From Candidatus Bathyarchaeia archaeon (lineage in GTDB: Archaea; Thermoproteota; Bathyarchaeia; Bathyarchaeales; DTEX01), in NCBI GenBank assembly GCA_038882715.1, contig JAVZNR010000008.1, forward strand, positions 38,106-102,105: a DNA stretch of 64,000 nt, read 5' to 3'. The position numbers and the translations under genes were made by a program. Positions 1-9,038 of the stretch are shown in pieces. The number at the start of each line of letters is the position of its first letter. Position 1 is the stretch's first letter. The notes under the pieces are model-generated. The model was not told where the DNA came from. It saw only the letters and a program-made list of their open reading frames with translations, and did not search any database.

Positions 1-929
1 CCCTTAACTTCACATGCGTTTCCAATCCTAACGTTTCTCCCTATGCTCGTATATGGGCGTATATAGCAGTTTGGGCCAATATCGCATCCATCGCCAATGA
101 AAACCGGCCCCTCAATATATGATCCGGAGCGAATAAGCGCATCGTTACCTATGAAGACAGGGCCTTTAATGTGCACTCCTTCTTCAACTCTTCCCAGAAT
201 ATCTGGCTTAATATTCTTTAGAACACGCATGTTGGCGTCAAAAAGATCCCAAGGCCGACCAATATCGAGCCATTTATCGCTGGGAACTTCCACAACTGAA
301 ATCTTTTCGCCCTCCTTTATGGCTAATCGGATAGAGCCTGTTATCTCGACCTCTCCTCTCTGGGATGGTTCGGTACGCGCTATAAAATCAAATATTTTCG
401 TTGAGAAAACATAGATCCCTGCATTGACAAGATTACCTATATTTCTCTCGGAGGGTTTCTCGACTATGTCGATCAGTTTCCCACAATCCACCTTTAACAC
501 ACCATAATCTTCTGGCCGTTCAACTTGAACAGCAGTTAAAGTGGCGATTGAAGAATCTTTTTTGTGCATGTGGACAACGGATTTTATCACGTCGTTCGAT
601 ACGAGTAGGTCGCCATTAACTGTCAGAAAGTCTTCGTCTCCGACATATTTCTCTACGGCGCGAACAGCGTCAGCTGTCCCAGCAACACTCTCTTGAACAA
701 CATATCTTATTTTGACCCCATGCTTAGAGCCGTCACCGAAATAGGCTCTTATAGTCTCAGCTTTATAGTTAACAACGATCAAAATCTCCTCTATCTCAGA
801 GATTTTAAGCGCGTTTATCAAGTGCTCTAAAATCGGCTTCCCGCCAACCGGTATCATGTGTTTTGGACGAGTGAGGGTTAAGGGTCTAAGCCTTTGACCC
901 TCACCAGCAGCCAGCACGACAGCTTTCAT
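1..929 (-). CDS. Sugar-1-phosphate nucleotidylyltransferase / acetyltransferase (GlmU-like), partial
   Basis: Translating the minus strand from the ATG at 929 gives an open frame that leaves the window, so the C-terminus is missing. Residues 6-16 carry the nucleotidyltransferase loop LAAGEGQRLRP, residues 23-31 KHMIPVGGK, and NGD at 105-107 is the metal-binding aspartate region. From about residue 240 the left-handed beta-helix (hexapeptide) repeats begin (IKGPVFIG, IEGPVFIG, IRPYTSIG). This order, transferase then hexapeptide repeats, is that of archaeal bifunctional enzymes making UDP-GlcNAc or dTDP-glucose-type sugar nucleotides; those are about 400 residues, so roughly 90 are cut off. The exact sugar cannot be told from sequence. 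It reads away from the flavodoxin gene's start. Confidence 0.88.
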   Translation of the reverse strand, partial: MKAVVLAAGEGQRLRPLTLTRPKHMIPVGGKPILEHLINALKISEIEEILIVVNYKAETIRAYFGDGSKHGVKIRYVVQESVAGTADAVRAVEKYVGDEDFLTVNGDLLVSNDVIKSVVHMHKKDSSIATLTAVQVERPEDYGVLKVDCGKLIDIVEKPSERNIGNLVNAGIYVFSTKIFDFIARTEPSQRGEVEITGSIRLAIKEGEKISVVEVPSDKWLDIGRPWDLFDANMRVLKNIKPDILGRVEEGVHIKGPVFIGNDALIRSGSYIEGPVFIGDGCDIGPNCYIRPYTSIGRNVRIGNACEVK

Positions 930-998
930 GCTTTTTCAACCATAAACCCAGACGCTTAAACAAGTAAGAAGATTTAAAGTGCTCTAAGCCTTCCTTAG

Positions 999-1484
999 TC
1001 AAGATTTTGAGATTTTCATCACAAGATTTGCGAATTTAAATCCGAATTCTCTACAGAGATTTTTATCCTCGTCGCTTTCTGGAGCGCCGACGATGGCGAG
1101 TCCATAATGTTTGTCTTCCGGATTCCCCTTGACTATCATGCCATGGATTAGTAGGGCGTTAATTATAGACAGTAATGTTGTCTCAGCCCCAGTCGCAGTT
1201 CCACCCGACGTGGTGAATGCAGCGCCAACTTTCCCCTCAAGCTTACCATGAATTTTAACACTTTTATCAATTAGATCTTTTATTTTCGCGCTCATTCCAC
1301 CATAATATGTTGGCGACCCAATAATTATTCCGTCAGCGTTTAAGAGATCATCTAGATTCGTCTCGTCAACCCTTTTAACTATGCAGTTCACACCATTAAC
1401 TTTCCTAACACCTTCAGCCACAAGAAAAGCGGTCTTCTCCGTGTTTCCGGTTCTTGAATCATAGACTATAAGTATATTCACCAT
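999..1484 (-). CDS. Flavodoxin-family protein (WrbA-like)
   Basis: A 161-residue single-domain flavodoxin fold. The FMN phosphate loop is at residues 8-16 (YDSRTGNTE), the second flavin loop is GSPTYYGG near residue 56, and a GGTATGAETT stretch near residue 94 matches the third flavin contact seen in WrbA/NAD(P)H:quinone oxidoreductases. Expected to bind FMN and carry electrons in the cytoplasm; whether it acts as a flavodoxin or a quinone reductase is unknown. It lies 69 bases upstream of the sugar-nucleotide transferase start on the same strand, and divergent from the nucleoside hydrolase. Confidence 0.85.
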   Translation of the reverse strand: MVNILIVYDSRTGNTEKTAFLVAEGVRKVNGVNCIVKRVDETNLDDLLNADGIIIGSPTYYGGMSAKIKDLIDKSVKIHGKLEGKVGAAFTTSGGTATGAETTLLSIINALLIHGMIVKGNPEDKHYGLAIVGAPESDEDKNLCREFGFKFANLVMKISKS

Positions 1485-1594
1485 TACTTCAACCCCAACC
1501 TACAGTTCTCTACATCTATTATACTCGTTTTCTCCGAGATAAAAATATTTGAATTTTATCCTGACGCGCATCTAACGCGCTCAAAGATAAATCG

Positions 1595-1603
1595 TTTTAA
1601 ATA
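1595..1603 (+). promoter_or_regulatory. TATA box for nucleoside hydrolase gene
   Basis: TTTTAAATA at 1595-1603 sits about 60 bases before the TTG start at 1661. Archaeal transcription starts about 26 bases downstream of the box centre, near 1625, giving a leader of about 35 bases that holds the ribosome site. Called from sequence only. Confidence 0.5.
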
Positions 1604-1660
1604 AGGGTTGGTTAAAAATAACCATGATGTCGATTGCCACCTAATAAAGAGGTGTGTCCC

Positions 1661-2581
1661 TTGAAGAAAATAATTCTTGACACCGATATTGGAACTGATG
1701 TTGATGATGCTTTAGCGTTGGCTCTCGCCATAAAGTCTAGGAAAGACGTAGAGATAAGGGCGGTAACAACCGTTCACGGAGATGTTAATTTAAGAGCGAA
1801 AATAGCTAAGAAAATGCTGAAAATTTCTGGGTTAGAGCATGTTCCAGTAGCTACGGGGATAGCGCAACCGTTAATGAGGGATAGGCCAATCTTAGGGTGG
1901 GCTGGACATGAAGGTAAAGGATTTCTAACCCCTGAAGATAATGAACTAAAACCATGTGAGACCCACGCAGTTGACCTAATAATCTCAGAGATAATGTCTA
2001 TGAAGGGTGAAATTACAGTGGTCGCCGTAGGGCCTTTGACGAATCTTGCCGCCGCCATAATAAAGGAGCCGAAGATAGCTGAAAACATTATGGAGATAGT
2101 GGTTATGGGTGGCGTGACCAGGCTCTTTAACGGTTTAAATCTTCCCTACAGAGAACACAATATCTTATGTGATCCTGAAGCCGCAAAGATAGTTTTCAGC
2201 TCCGGGGCCCCGATAACAATGGTTCCGCTCGATGTGACATTAAAAGTCTATATTGAACGAAAAGACTTAGACAAGATTTCGGCAGCTAAATCCCCCCTAA
2301 CGGACGCGATAGTTTCGATGGTTGAAGAATACTTAAGAATAGTGAATAGAGACTACACTTGGCTCCACGACCCCTTAGCGTTAGCTGTTTCAATAAATCC
2401 TAACTTAGTGAGAATGATGGACATGAAGATACTTGTGGAGACTAGAGGAGAATATACTACTGGGCAGACAGTAGCTTTGCCAGCTAAACTAGGAGAGAAA
2501 GCCGTGAAAGTTTGCGTGGATGTAAATGTGGATGGGTTCAAGGAGTTTTTTATGAAGAGAATTTGCATGAACAACATGTAG
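1661..2581 (+). CDS. Inosine/uridine-preferring nucleoside hydrolase family protein
   Basis: Hydrolyses the N-glycosidic bond of ribonucleosides in this family. The calcium-binding signature DTDIGTDVDD is at residues 7-16, and the catalytic-site histidine region WLHDPLA is near residue 233. An upstream TTG at 1634 is in frame, but the TTG at 1661 is chosen because AAGAGGTG ends at 1654, giving normal spacing, and because it places the DTD motif at the usual distance from the N-terminus. About 306 residues is normal for the family. The exact nucleoside is not predictable. The next gene, a UROD-type methyltransferase, follows after about 76 bases. Confidence 0.88.
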   Translation: MKKIILDTDIGTDVDDALALALAIKSRKDVEIRAVTTVHGDVNLRAKIAKKMLKISGLEHVPVATGIAQPLMRDRPILGWAGHEGKGFLTPEDNELKPCETHAVDLIISEIMSMKGEITVVAVGPLTNLAAAIIKEPKIAENIMEIVVMGGVTRLFNGLNLPYREHNILCDPEAAKIVFSSGAPITMVPLDVTLKVYIERKDLDKISAAKSPLTDAIVSMVEEYLRIVNRDYTWLHDPLALAVSINPNLVRMMDMKILVETRGEYTTGQTVALPAKLGEKAVKVCVDVNVDGFKEFFMKRICMNNM

Positions 2582-2657
2582 ACGCTGCCCTGTAATTAAG
2601 TCCCTTAAGCAGAATCTAAGTCCCCAATGTAAGTTAAGACTTAAGGAGGCTACATAT

Positions 2658-3722
2658 ACGGGCTACGATAGAGCCCTTTCAGCCCTATATCTTGAGGAAA
2701 GCGACAGAGTCCCTCAAGTGGAGTTTCTTAATCATACTGAGTTTATAGCCAAGATCTCCGGCTTAAATCCGCTTGAAAAGCCGAGAGAGGCGCAGAGCCT
2801 AGCTTTCGCTAAGCTAGATTTAGACATGACATGGTTTACGTACACTCCTCTAGAGGATTTCATCGCTAAAAGATATAAGAGCATTGAGGTAAGAAAAGAC
2901 TCTTGGTCCCAAGCTTATCCAACAGAATGGAGAAAAACAATAGAGGTAAAATCTATTAACGAGGTTTTAGATTTCGATCCATTCAGCGAGTGGAATATAC
3001 CGTCGCAAGAGGATCTTGCGGAGCATTTTAGAGAGGTTCACAGAGAGTATCAGTCAACCTATAGAAGTCAACTTGTTCCAGGAGGAACATACCATACTTG
3101 CTTAATGTGGCTCATTAAAATGTTTGGCTTAAACTACGTGGTTAAGGCCGCGTACATGGATCCGAAAGGCTTTGAGAAACTTTTAGGGAGGTTTGGCAAT
3201 CTGTCGCTGCTTGAAGCGAAAGCATGGTCTCAGACTGATATAAAGGCTTTTATAAGCCACGATGATATCTGCTCAACACGCGGCCCATTCTTTCCTATGA
3301 ATTGGATGCGCAGATACATTTTTCCATGGTATAATCGTGTTTGGAGTGAGTTAAAATCGAAGGGGATAGTTGTTCTCTTCTGTACCGATGGAGATATGAC
3401 GCCCATAATGGACGATATATCTGAAGCGGGGGCAGACGGATTTATAATTGAGGAGTGCTCCAACCTAAGCCTTATAGCCGAAAAATATGGAAACGATAAA
3501 GTTATAGTGGGCGGCGTAGACATAGGCAGACTAACGTATGGCACAGTGAGCGATGTCGTCATTGAGGTTAAAAGATGCCTTAAGATTGCAGGCTCATATC
3601 CGGGATACTTCATAAATGTCTCAGGCTCAATCCCAGATAACGTGCCTTTAACAAACCTTGAAGCATATTTTAAGGCAGTTAAAAAATATGGTCGAAAAAC
3701 GTCCCATGGGGGAAGAGGTTAA
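2658..3722 (+). CDS. UROD-superfamily methyltransferase-like protein (apparent ACG start)
   Basis: UROD/MtaA-fold TIM barrel, related to corrinoid-dependent methyltransferases rather than heme UroD. The first ATG/GTG/TTG is GTG at 2718, but the frame upstream encodes the family N-terminus (RALSALYLEESDRVPQ), which matches the N-terminus of the UROD gene at 56476 (VYRALDIEEPDKVPK). The only start that fits is ACG at 2658, eight bases after AAGGAGG (2643-2649). The zinc motif of MtaA-type enzymes (HxC plus a later C) is altered: the strand reads VLFCTDGD, with F in place of H, and no C-terminal cysteine is seen. Catalytic role is therefore uncertain. A broken start, making this a decaying gene, is the alternative. 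Confidence 0.75.
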   Translation, partial: TGYDRALSALYLEESDRVPQVEFLNHTEFIAKISGLNPLEKPREAQSLAFAKLDLDMTWFTYTPLEDFIAKRYKSIEVRKDSWSQAYPTEWRKTIEVKSINEVLDFDPFSEWNIPSQEDLAEHFREVHREYQSTYRSQLVPGGTYHTCLMWLIKMFGLNYVVKAAYMDPKGFEKLLGRFGNLSLLEAKAWSQTDIKAFISHDDICSTRGPFFPMNWMRRYIFPWYNRVWSELKSKGIVVLFCTDGDMTPIMDDISEAGADGFIIEECSNLSLIAEKYGNDKVIVGGVDIGRLTYGTVSDVVIEVKRCLKIAGSYPGYFINVSGSIPDNVPLTNLEAYFKAVKKYGRKTSHGGRG

Positions 3723-3797
3723 GCGCCACGTTGGGTAATCCTTAAATTCTCAATAGTCGTTTTTATCACTTTAGTTTGAACAGAAGGGGTTGTAAAT

Positions 3798-4712
3798 TTG
3801 AGGATAATTCGCTTTTCATCTCCCTTTGGAGAACGCATCGGCATTTGGATGAATAATGAAGTGGTCGATATAACTGAAGCGTGTGAAGACCCTTTACGCT
3901 CCTTCCTAGATCTAGCGTCTAAAGCAAACGAGACCGGCAAATCTATCGACGATTTTCTTACAGATCTTATTGAGAAAAAATCCGGCAATCTCCCAGCATA
4001 CTCGTACAAGAAGATTGAAAGTGGAGAAGACAATTTTCGGCTTTTAATACCCATTGTTCCACCAGAGGTCTGGGGTTGCGGCGTAACATATAGGCGGAGC
4101 AGGGAGGCGAGAGAGCGAGAAACTAGCGTGAAGAGCGTCTATGACTTAGTTTATAGCGCTGCAAGGCCGGAAATCTTCTTTAAGGCCACGGCTCATCGTT
4201 GCGTAGGACCCGGGGAGGAGATATATGTGAGAGGGGATTCGAAACGAAATATTCCAGAAGCAGAGCTCGCATTTATCTTAGGATCTAACCAAGAAATCCT
4301 CGGCTTCACAGCTGGCAACGATGTTTCTTCAAGAGACATAGAGAGCGAGAACCCGCTTTACCTTCCGCAGGCAAAAATATTTGATAGATGCTGCGCTCTA
4401 GGTCCATCAATCCTGACGATTGATGAAGCCGGAAAGGAGCCTAAACTGCGTGTAGAATGCAGAGTTTTCAGGTCTGGAAAAATAGTTTTCGAGGGCGCAA
4501 CAAGCACGGCAGAAATGAAGCGAAGCATAGAAGAGCTTAGATCATATCTCTGCAAATATAACACTGTCCCACCGGGCTCCGTGTGCCTAACTGGAACCGG
4601 AATAATTCCTCCAGATGACTTCTCTTTAATGAGTGGAGACATCGTTGAAATAACCATCGAAAAAATCGGGTCTTTAAGAAACCCGGTTAAACAGCTTCAA
4701 CCCATCTCCTAA
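3798..4712 (+). CDS. Fumarylacetoacetate hydrolase family protein (possible 2-keto-3-deoxy sugar acid dehydratase)
   Basis: A 304-residue FAH-fold protein. Family features are VWGCGVTYRRSREAR near residue 90, metal ligands around PEAELAF (near residue 153) and the GNDVSSRDIE stretch (near residue 175). The GVTYxRSREAR wording resembles the FAH subgroup that includes 2-keto-3-deoxy-D-arabinonate dehydratase of Sulfolobus, so sugar-acid breakdown is the best guess. Other FAH reactions (hydrolysis, isomerisation, decarboxylation of 2-oxo acids) remain possible. It starts at TTG behind AGAAGGGG and is followed 18 bases later by the Nudix gene, probably co-transcribed. Confidence 0.8.
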   Translation: MRIIRFSSPFGERIGIWMNNEVVDITEACEDPLRSFLDLASKANETGKSIDDFLTDLIEKKSGNLPAYSYKKIESGEDNFRLLIPIVPPEVWGCGVTYRRSREARERETSVKSVYDLVYSAARPEIFFKATAHRCVGPGEEIYVRGDSKRNIPEAELAFILGSNQEILGFTAGNDVSSRDIESENPLYLPQAKIFDRCCALGPSILTIDEAGKEPKLRVECRVFRSGKIVFEGATSTAEMKRSIEELRSYLCKYNTVPPGSVCLTGTGIIPPDDFSLMSGDIVEITIEKIGSLRNPVKQLQPIS

Positions 4713-4730
4713 ATTGAAGAGCGTGGAGAA

Positions 4731-5276
4731 TTGAGGAAACTTGATGCGATAGGCAGAAACTTAAAGCCCTTCTCCAACTATAGGGAAAGCGCGGCAAATG
4801 CCGCAGTATCTATTCTACTTAGAGTGCGCGAGTCAGACATATATTTATTGATTGTGAAAAGAGCTGAATCTCCAAGGGATCCATGGTCTGGCCACTTCTC
4901 TCTTCCAGGAGGGAAACGCGAGGCGGAAGATAGGGATTTACTGGAGACAGCGGTTAGGGAGACTATTGAGGAGACCGGTATAGATCTTAAGGAAAGTATT
5001 CTTCTCGGCGCGGTGGAGCCGGAGAGGTCTAAGTCAAATCCTAGCATCATGGTTCTTCCCTTCGTCTTTCTGCTCGAAAGTGAACCAGAAATAAAGCTGA
5101 ATAAACGTGAGTTAGAAAGATGTGTTTGGGTATCTCTAAGCGAACTGCTTAATAACGAAAAAGCTATTGAGGTTGGCTCCGAAACACAGCCCGCGTTCAT
5201 TGTCGGAGACATAGTAATATGGGGGTTGACGTACAGAATCCTAAAGAAAGCTTTTCAAAACATGAAAGACTCCTAG
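4731..5276 (+). CDS. Nudix hydrolase
   Basis: A 181-residue Nudix protein cleaving a nucleoside diphosphate linked to some group X. The Nudix box runs from PGGKREAED to RETIEETGI at roughly residues 60-84; the spacing, with extra residues between PGG and RE, is like that of CoA diphosphatase-type members (NudL/Nudt7), which also have a W/F-GHFSLPGG lead-in. Start TTG at 4731 follows a GTGGAG site. It is 18 bases downstream of the FAH-family gene. Substrate is not determined by the sequence. Confidence 0.85.
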   Translation: MRKLDAIGRNLKPFSNYRESAANAAVSILLRVRESDIYLLIVKRAESPRDPWSGHFSLPGGKREAEDRDLLETAVRETIEETGIDLKESILLGAVEPERSKSNPSIMVLPFVFLLESEPEIKLNKRELERCVWVSLSELLNNEKAIEVGSETQPAFIVGDIVIWGLTYRILKKAFQNMKDS

Positions 5277-5393
5277 AGAAACAGCCGATTTCGCAGAGCA
5301 TTCTAAAATATTTTTGAGCCTATAAAACTTTTAGTGGCAATTATCATATTTGCGTTAAGACTTTTACAGTGTCATAAAGAATTGCCGGCTGTC

Positions 5394-5401
5394 TTTAAAT
5401 A
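5394..5401 (+). promoter_or_regulatory. TATA box for the UROD gene at 5434
   Basis: TTTAAATA at 5394-5401; expected transcription start near 5424, ten bases before the ATG at 5434. The preceding intergenic stretch from 5277 contains no recognisable gene. Confidence 0.5.
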
Positions 5402-5433
5402 GGGATGTGGACAGTTAATTATTGGTGGATTCA

Positions 5434-6603
5434 ATGGATAACAATTTTGATCGGTTAGAAACTATTCTGCGTCTTGAGGGAGAGCCTGACAGGGTGCCAT
5501 TCTATGATCTGTTCGCTGACCCAGAAATCATAGAAGCTGTAACAGGGCGGCAGCTGCCGTTACAACAAGCATCTCAGGCTGAAGCCGCTGGCGGTCGGAT
5601 GGTGACATTATCTTCTGATCAAATGAAATCCATAGCTAGAGCGGAGAATCAGCAAAAGATTATTAGAGACTTGGAGCGTAGTTTTAGGGTTCAAGTGGAC
5701 TTCTACTCGAAGCTGGGGTACGATTATGTTGTTCTTCATTTACCTTCCCCCTTCCCTAGGTGGAACGTTTTGCTAGCTGATGACACTGCGCCGCTAACCC
5801 GCCATAAGAGGACGTGGCAGGATGAAAATAGAGGTACTATAGAGAACAGGGAGGACTTTGAGAAATATTGTTGGCCAGATCTAAGCGATGTAGAGAACGC
5901 GTGCATATTGCTACTAGATATTTTAAGGGGATTTCTGCCTCAGGGAATGAAGATAGTGCCGTTAACACCGGGCGGTGTTTTGGAGAATGTTATGTGGCTT
6001 ATGGGTTCAATAAACTTCTTTAAAGCATTATACATGGATAGATCTCTGATCGAAAATATGTTTCAGAAAATCGGGCCTGTGATATCTTTTTATTGCAGCA
6101 TATGTTCTGAGGATAAGTCTGTGGGCGCAATATCCATGGGCGATGATATGGGTTATAAAACTGGGCCGATGATTCATCCAGATCTGCTGAGAAAATATGT
6201 TTTTCCATGGCATAGGAAATGTGTGGAAAGCGTGCATAGGCATGGGAAACCATTTATATTACATAGCTGCGGAAACCTGAAGATCGTTATGGATGACTTG
6301 ATCGAGTATGTTGGAATAGACGCTAAACACTCGTATGAGGATGCTTCTTACCCAGTTGTAGAATATAAGAGACTATATGGTGACCGGATAGCGGTTCTCG
6401 GGGGCGTCGATATGGACAAGCTCGTCAGAGCCCCTCTCGGAGACTTCGAAAAATATGTTAAGAGCATCATACATGAGTGTGCTCCGGGCGGAGGCTACGC
6501 TTTGGGTTGCGGAAACACTGCCGCCAACTATATTCGACTGGAAAATTACCTGTTGATGTTTAATATTGGCAGGAAATATGGTAAGTATCCTCTCAGATGT
6601 TAG
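5434..6603 (+). CDS. UROD-superfamily (MtaA/corrinoid-type) methyltransferase
   Basis: UROD-fold protein of about 389 residues. It is the one UROD member in this window with an intact zinc site of the methylcobalamin methyltransferase type: LHSCGN (H and C) at about residue 275 and a later GCGN near residue 357. The N-terminus (LRLEGEPDRVPF) and C-terminus (NIGRKYGKYP) match the other UROD genes here. Such proteins move methyl groups between a corrinoid protein and an acceptor thiol or tetrahydropterin; neither the corrinoid protein nor a substrate-specific partner is in the window. ATG at 5434 is preferred over the in-frame TTG at 5422 because GGTGGA lies just before it. Confidence 0.83.
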   Translation: MDNNFDRLETILRLEGEPDRVPFYDLFADPEIIEAVTGRQLPLQQASQAEAAGGRMVTLSSDQMKSIARAENQQKIIRDLERSFRVQVDFYSKLGYDYVVLHLPSPFPRWNVLLADDTAPLTRHKRTWQDENRGTIENREDFEKYCWPDLSDVENACILLLDILRGFLPQGMKIVPLTPGGVLENVMWLMGSINFFKALYMDRSLIENMFQKIGPVISFYCSICSEDKSVGAISMGDDMGYKTGPMIHPDLLRKYVFPWHRKCVESVHRHGKPFILHSCGNLKIVMDDLIEYVGIDAKHSYEDASYPVVEYKRLYGDRIAVLGGVDMDKLVRAPLGDFEKYVKSIIHECAPGGGYALGCGNTAANYIRLENYLLMFNIGRKYGKYPLRC

Positions 6604-6605
6604 GC

Positions 6606-7553
6606 TTAAACTACATGCTCTCTAGCATAGTATGGTTTACTCACGTACACATATGCCTCGGTAGCCGCAATTATCGCTTGTCCTACAGCGGTTCCAATCT
6701 GTTTTACTGGGCACGCTGTTATGTCCCCCGCGGCGTAAACCCCTGAGATACTAGTTTCTTGGTTGAAGCCCACAATTATATAGCCTTGCTCATCGACCTT
6801 TATTCCAGACGCTACTGCAATCCCGCTATTCGGGCTTTCACCAACACATATGAAGACGCCGTCAACCGCTAGCTCGCTTTCCTCACCGCTCTTGTTGTTG
6901 AAGAGGGTTACGCTCCTGACTCTAGCATCCCCATCAATCTTTTTAACTTCAGTGTTCCATAATATTTCAACCCCACTCTTAACGAGATCATTAAAATAAA
7001 TTTTCTCGGCTCTTAGCTCCCCTCTCCTGTGAGCTAAATAAACCTTCGCTGCAATCTTGGATAAATATATGGCTGATGCGACAGCAGTATTTCCGCCACC
7101 AACAACGAGAACCCTTAAGCCCTTAAAGAACGCGCCATCGCATAGGGCACAATAACTTACACCTCTCCCCTCAAACTCCTCTTCCCCAGGGACACCTAAT
7201 TTTTTATGCTTCGACCCGGAAGCGATTACAACTGCTCTAGCAAGATACTCGGCTTTATCGGTTTTAACGATCTTCCTTCCGCGATCTTCAACCTTCAGCT
7301 TAACAGCGCTCTCAAACTCATGTATCTGAACGCCGTGCTTCAAGCACTGACTAACCATTCTTCTAGCAAGATCCTCACCGCTAATGCCCTCAGGGAAACC
7401 CGGATAATTTTCTATCCAGGGTATTATTAGAAGGGAGCCTCCAGCCTGTTTTTCCTCTAAAATTAGGGTTTTAAGGCCGCTTCTGGCGGCATAAATGCCG
7501 GCTGTTAAACCAGCTGGCCCTGCGCCAATTATTACTAGATCCCATTCTTCCAT
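6606..7553 (-). CDS. trxB: Thioredoxin reductase
   Basis: A 315-residue flavoprotein of the TrxB family, passing electrons from NAD(P)H through FAD to thioredoxin or a similar redoxin. FAD-binding GAGPAG is at residues 10-15, the redox-active CALC pair is C135/C138 (followed by DG), the NAD(P)H loop VVGGGNTA lies near residue 150, and the C-terminal FAD contact GDITACPVKQIGTAVGQA is intact. It is convergent with the preceding UROD gene (2 bases apart) and divergent from the archease gene. No thioredoxin gene is seen nearby. Confidence 0.93.
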   Translation of the reverse strand: MEEWDLVIIGAGPAGLTAGIYAARSGLKTLILEEKQAGGSLLIIPWIENYPGFPEGISGEDLARRMVSQCLKHGVQIHEFESAVKLKVEDRGRKIVKTDKAEYLARAVVIASGSKHKKLGVPGEEEFEGRGVSYCALCDGAFFKGLRVLVVGGGNTAVASAIYLSKIAAKVYLAHRRGELRAEKIYFNDLVKSGVEILWNTEVKKIDGDARVRSVTLFNNKSGEESELAVDGVFICVGESPNSGIAVASGIKVDEQGYIIVGFNQETSISGVYAAGDITACPVKQIGTAVGQAIIAATEAYVYVSKPYYAREHVV

Positions 7554-7662
7554 ATCCGTTCAACCCTGAATAAAATTATACCGACTCATAAACTAAAACT
7601 ATTAATGTTGATAAGGCTTAGGTAGATTTCAGTGTTTAATAGAGTTAACGGAGGCTACGAGC

Positions 7663-8109
7663 ATGCCCGCGAATTGTAGGAAAGAACGGTTCGAGTTCCT
7701 AGAGCATACAGCCGATGTCTATATAGCTGCCTATGGCAAAAATTTATATGAAGCTTTTGAAAATGCGGCTTTAGCCATGTTTGAAACGATGACGGATACC
7801 AAGGATGTTAAATGCGAAATTGAGGAGAGCGTTGAGGTTGAGGGGGAGGATAAGCAATCTCTACTATATAATTGGCTTGAAGATCTGCTTGTAAGATTTG
7901 AGGTTGAAAATATGCTCTATTCAAGGTTCAACATAATTAAGATAGAGAAAACTGATGGTGGATTTAGGCTGAGCGCTAAAATTTGCGGCGAACCATTCAA
8001 CCCCGAGAGACATAAGCAGAAGGTCGGAATAAAGGCGGTAACATATCACCGCATGGAAATTATAGAGGATCCTAAGGAGGTAACCGTAAGGTTTATACTC
8101 GACATATAA
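7663..8109 (+). CDS. Archease (RtcB activator)
   Basis: A 148-residue archease. The N-terminal FLEHTADV motif (residues 11-18) supplies the conserved acidic metal ligand, and the C-terminal KAVTYHRMEI strand is typical. Archease helps load GTP and metal on RtcB, the ligase that joins tRNA exons after intron removal; this fits the intron-containing tRNA gene 3.6 kb downstream. RtcB itself is not in the window. The ATG is preceded by CGGAGG. Confidence 0.92.
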   Translation: MPANCRKERFEFLEHTADVYIAAYGKNLYEAFENAALAMFETMTDTKDVKCEIEESVEVEGEDKQSLLYNWLEDLLVRFEVENMLYSRFNIIKIEKTDGGFRLSAKICGEPFNPERHKQKVGIKAVTYHRMEIIEDPKEVTVRFILDI

Positions 8110-8206
8110 TTGCTTGAAATGCTTTTTTCTCAAATCTTTACCCTTCACCATTAGAATGTAAGAGTGAGGCTGAACATCATCCTGCTGGAAAGATTGACCC
8201 ATGAAG

Positions 8207-8806
8207 TTAAGTCCACGCTTTCAGCCCATTCATAATGTATTGTATTGCTATTGCAGCTATCAACAGCGCCATTACCTTTGAGATAACTACTGAACCGTTC
8301 TTTCCCAATACGCTATAGATCGGCTCAATATATCGAAGAATTAACCATACTGCAGCAAACACTATTATTACCGAGGCAACCGTCACCATTATCCCAAATT
8401 CCTGGAGACTTAGTATCGTAGTTGTTATCGCCCCTGGACCGACAAGGAGCGGAACAGCTATTGGAACCGCGCCTATGCTTTCCGGCGCTCTATGTATTTC
8501 TCCCCATTCCCCCACAACTAAAATTCTGATGGCAAGTATTAAGAGCAATATTCCGCCAGCCACCATGAAACTCTGTAACGTTATTCCGAAAATGTATAGT
8601 ATCTGGTTCCCGGCAACAGCGAATGATAAAAGAAGAATGAAGCCTGTTATGGTAGCCGTATTAAATACTTTCCGCTTCTCTCTTCGCTTCATCTCAACCG
8701 TTAAACCTATGAAAATAGGTATATTCCCAAGCGGGTCAACTATTATGAACAGTGAAATTACACTTTTAGCTAGAGATATGAGTAAATCTGCCGAATATTC
8801 TAACAT
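8207..8806 (-). CDS. MarC-family integral membrane protein
   Basis: A 199-residue protein with about six membrane helices. The N-terminal FIIVDPLGNIPIFIGL and the middle VPIAVPLLVGPGAITTTI stretches are hallmarks of the MarC/SNG1 family. Function of the family is unclear; it is not shown to be an antibiotic transporter. Divergent from the homocysteine gene cluster and convergent with archease. Confidence 0.88.
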   Translation of the reverse strand: MLEYSADLLISLAKSVISLFIIVDPLGNIPIFIGLTVEMKRREKRKVFNTATITGFILLLSFAVAGNQILYIFGITLQSFMVAGGILLLILAIRILVVGEWGEIHRAPESIGAVPIAVPLLVGPGAITTTILSLQEFGIMVTVASVIIVFAAVWLILRYIEPIYSVLGKNGSVVISKVMALLIAAIAIQYIMNGLKAWT

Positions 8807-8942
8807 AAGTATAAGTCTGCTCTGCTTAATATTTTAATTTAGCTTATTCATTTTTAAGATGGGGCTCAGCCTAAATGATTTGCTTGAGGAAAGATATATA
8901 TTATAGTGAATAAATATTCTACAGAAATATGTAGAAAATTAT

Positions 8943-9038
8943 ATGGAGGAGGAAAAACTCGACAGAAACTCTATCGCCACGTTTAATCGCTCTATAATGA
9001 TTTTGACCTCGATTTCTCTTCGGAGGTTAGTGTTTTGA
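8943..9038 (+). CDS. Possible 31-residue upstream reading frame (leader peptide)
   Basis: An ATG frame of 31 codons ends in TGA at 9036-9038, overlapping the TTG start of the next gene (9035-9037) in a TTGA junction. A TATA-like ATATATATT at 8893-8901 could drive it. It has no clear ribosome site and its product resembles nothing known, so it may be chance; if real, it would couple translation to the homocysteine gene. The rest of 8807-9034 holds only the two divergent promoters. Confidence 0.25.
   Translation: MEEEKLDRNSIATFNRSIMILTSISLRRLVF

Noticed and set aside
8110..8206. Possible C/D box RNA on the minus strand (GGATGATG)
   Set aside because: A C-box-like motif is present but no convincing D, C' and D' boxes at the right spacing.
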